Below are positions 63,898-64,000 of a stretch of DNA of 64,000 nucleotides, in pieces. The notes under the pieces were generated by a model that ran no database searches, was not told where the DNA came from, and was given only the letters and a program-made list of their open reading frames with translations. Location: contig CAJULO010000001.1 of NCBI GenBank assembly GCA_910586945.1, forward strand, positions 246,338 to 310,337, written 5' to 3'. Origin of the DNA: an uncultured Christensenellaceae bacterium. Lineage in GTDB: Bacteria > Bacillota > Clostridia > Christensenellales > Borkfalkiaceae. Within the stretch, counting starts at the first letter, position 1. Each line of letters begins with the position of its first letter. Both the position numbers and the translations under genes were made by a program.

Positions 63898-64000
63898 GTG
63901 ATATGGAAGATAACTTTAAAGCAGGGGGAGGCTATTGATATCGCAGTGGAAGTGCCAAATGCAAAAAAGGGAGCATATACGACAACCCAAGCAGTGCGGT
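63898..64000 (+). CDS. Start of an unidentified gene running off the window
   Basis: An open frame from GTG 63898: VIWKITLKQGEAIDIAVEVP, then KKGAYTTTQAVR to the edge. No good ribosome site is visible and the frame extends upstream without a stop. It may be the truncated 3' part of a gene cut by the prophage, rather than a true start. Confidence 0.3.
   Translation, partial: MIWKITLKQGEAIDIAVEVPNAKKGAYTTTQAVR

Noticed and set aside
1..64000. tRNA, rRNA or insertion-sequence transposase genes
   Set aside because: None recognised on either strand; no transposase DDE motifs or rRNA-like sequence were noticed, though a by-eye scan cannot exclude a diverged tRNA.

Overview
The window is low-GC, Gram-positive-type DNA from an endospore-forming member of the Clostridia. 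The evidence is the run spoIIGA-sigE-sigG-ylmC, a PdaB-like deacetylase, a SpoVB-like flippase, AGGAGG-type ribosome binding sites and TAA-rich stops. I cannot name the genus. No rRNA, tRNA, insertion sequence or CRISPR array was seen.

Layout. (A) 1-13,900 is chromosomal backbone: flippase, LysM protein, the sporulation sigma cassette, murG, parE-parC, pdaB, an SSB-like protein and two unknown genes. (B) 13,981-21,507 is a compact, fully open set of podovirus (P22-like) head genes: terminase, portal, scaffold, coat and three head-completion-like proteins. No tail, lysis, replication or integrase gene accompanies it. (C) 21,524-23,416 encodes a PadR DNA-binding domain fused through a long linker to four membrane helices. 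(D) 24,099-39,402 is the late region of a siphovirus (terminase to holin). Several of its genes are broken, including a MuF-papain-fold toxin, but it keeps a classic -1 frameshift site in the tail chaperone gene. (E) 39,614-44,040 is a decayed filamentous phage (inovirus) with a Zot-type ATPase, an HUH replication protein and a strong hairpin behind rep. (F) 44,403-47,573 is a complete restriction-modification island (predicted GANTC, HinfI-like) led by an unknown gene behind a near-consensus promoter. (G) 47,602-53,530, on the minus strand, is a decayed PcfJ/PcfK/ArdA-like accessory cluster with a tandem duplication. (H) 53,988-57,747 holds a membrane protein and a broken YobI-like P-loop NTPase, probably an old defence operon. 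(I) 57,810-59,124 starts with a G-run and contains a second, heavily decayed copy of the siphovirus immunity-to-scaffold segment. (J) 59,323-64,000 has a second LL-H-type holin, an intact repeat-rich beta-structured protein and a wrecked tyrosine integrase.

The main contrast is between the intact head-only module B and the visibly decaying phages D, E and I a few kilobases away. The backbone genes have clean reading frames, so the many stops and frameshifts in the phage regions are more likely real decay than poor sequence. Module B is therefore the best candidate for a domesticated, possibly undescribed, particle-forming system.
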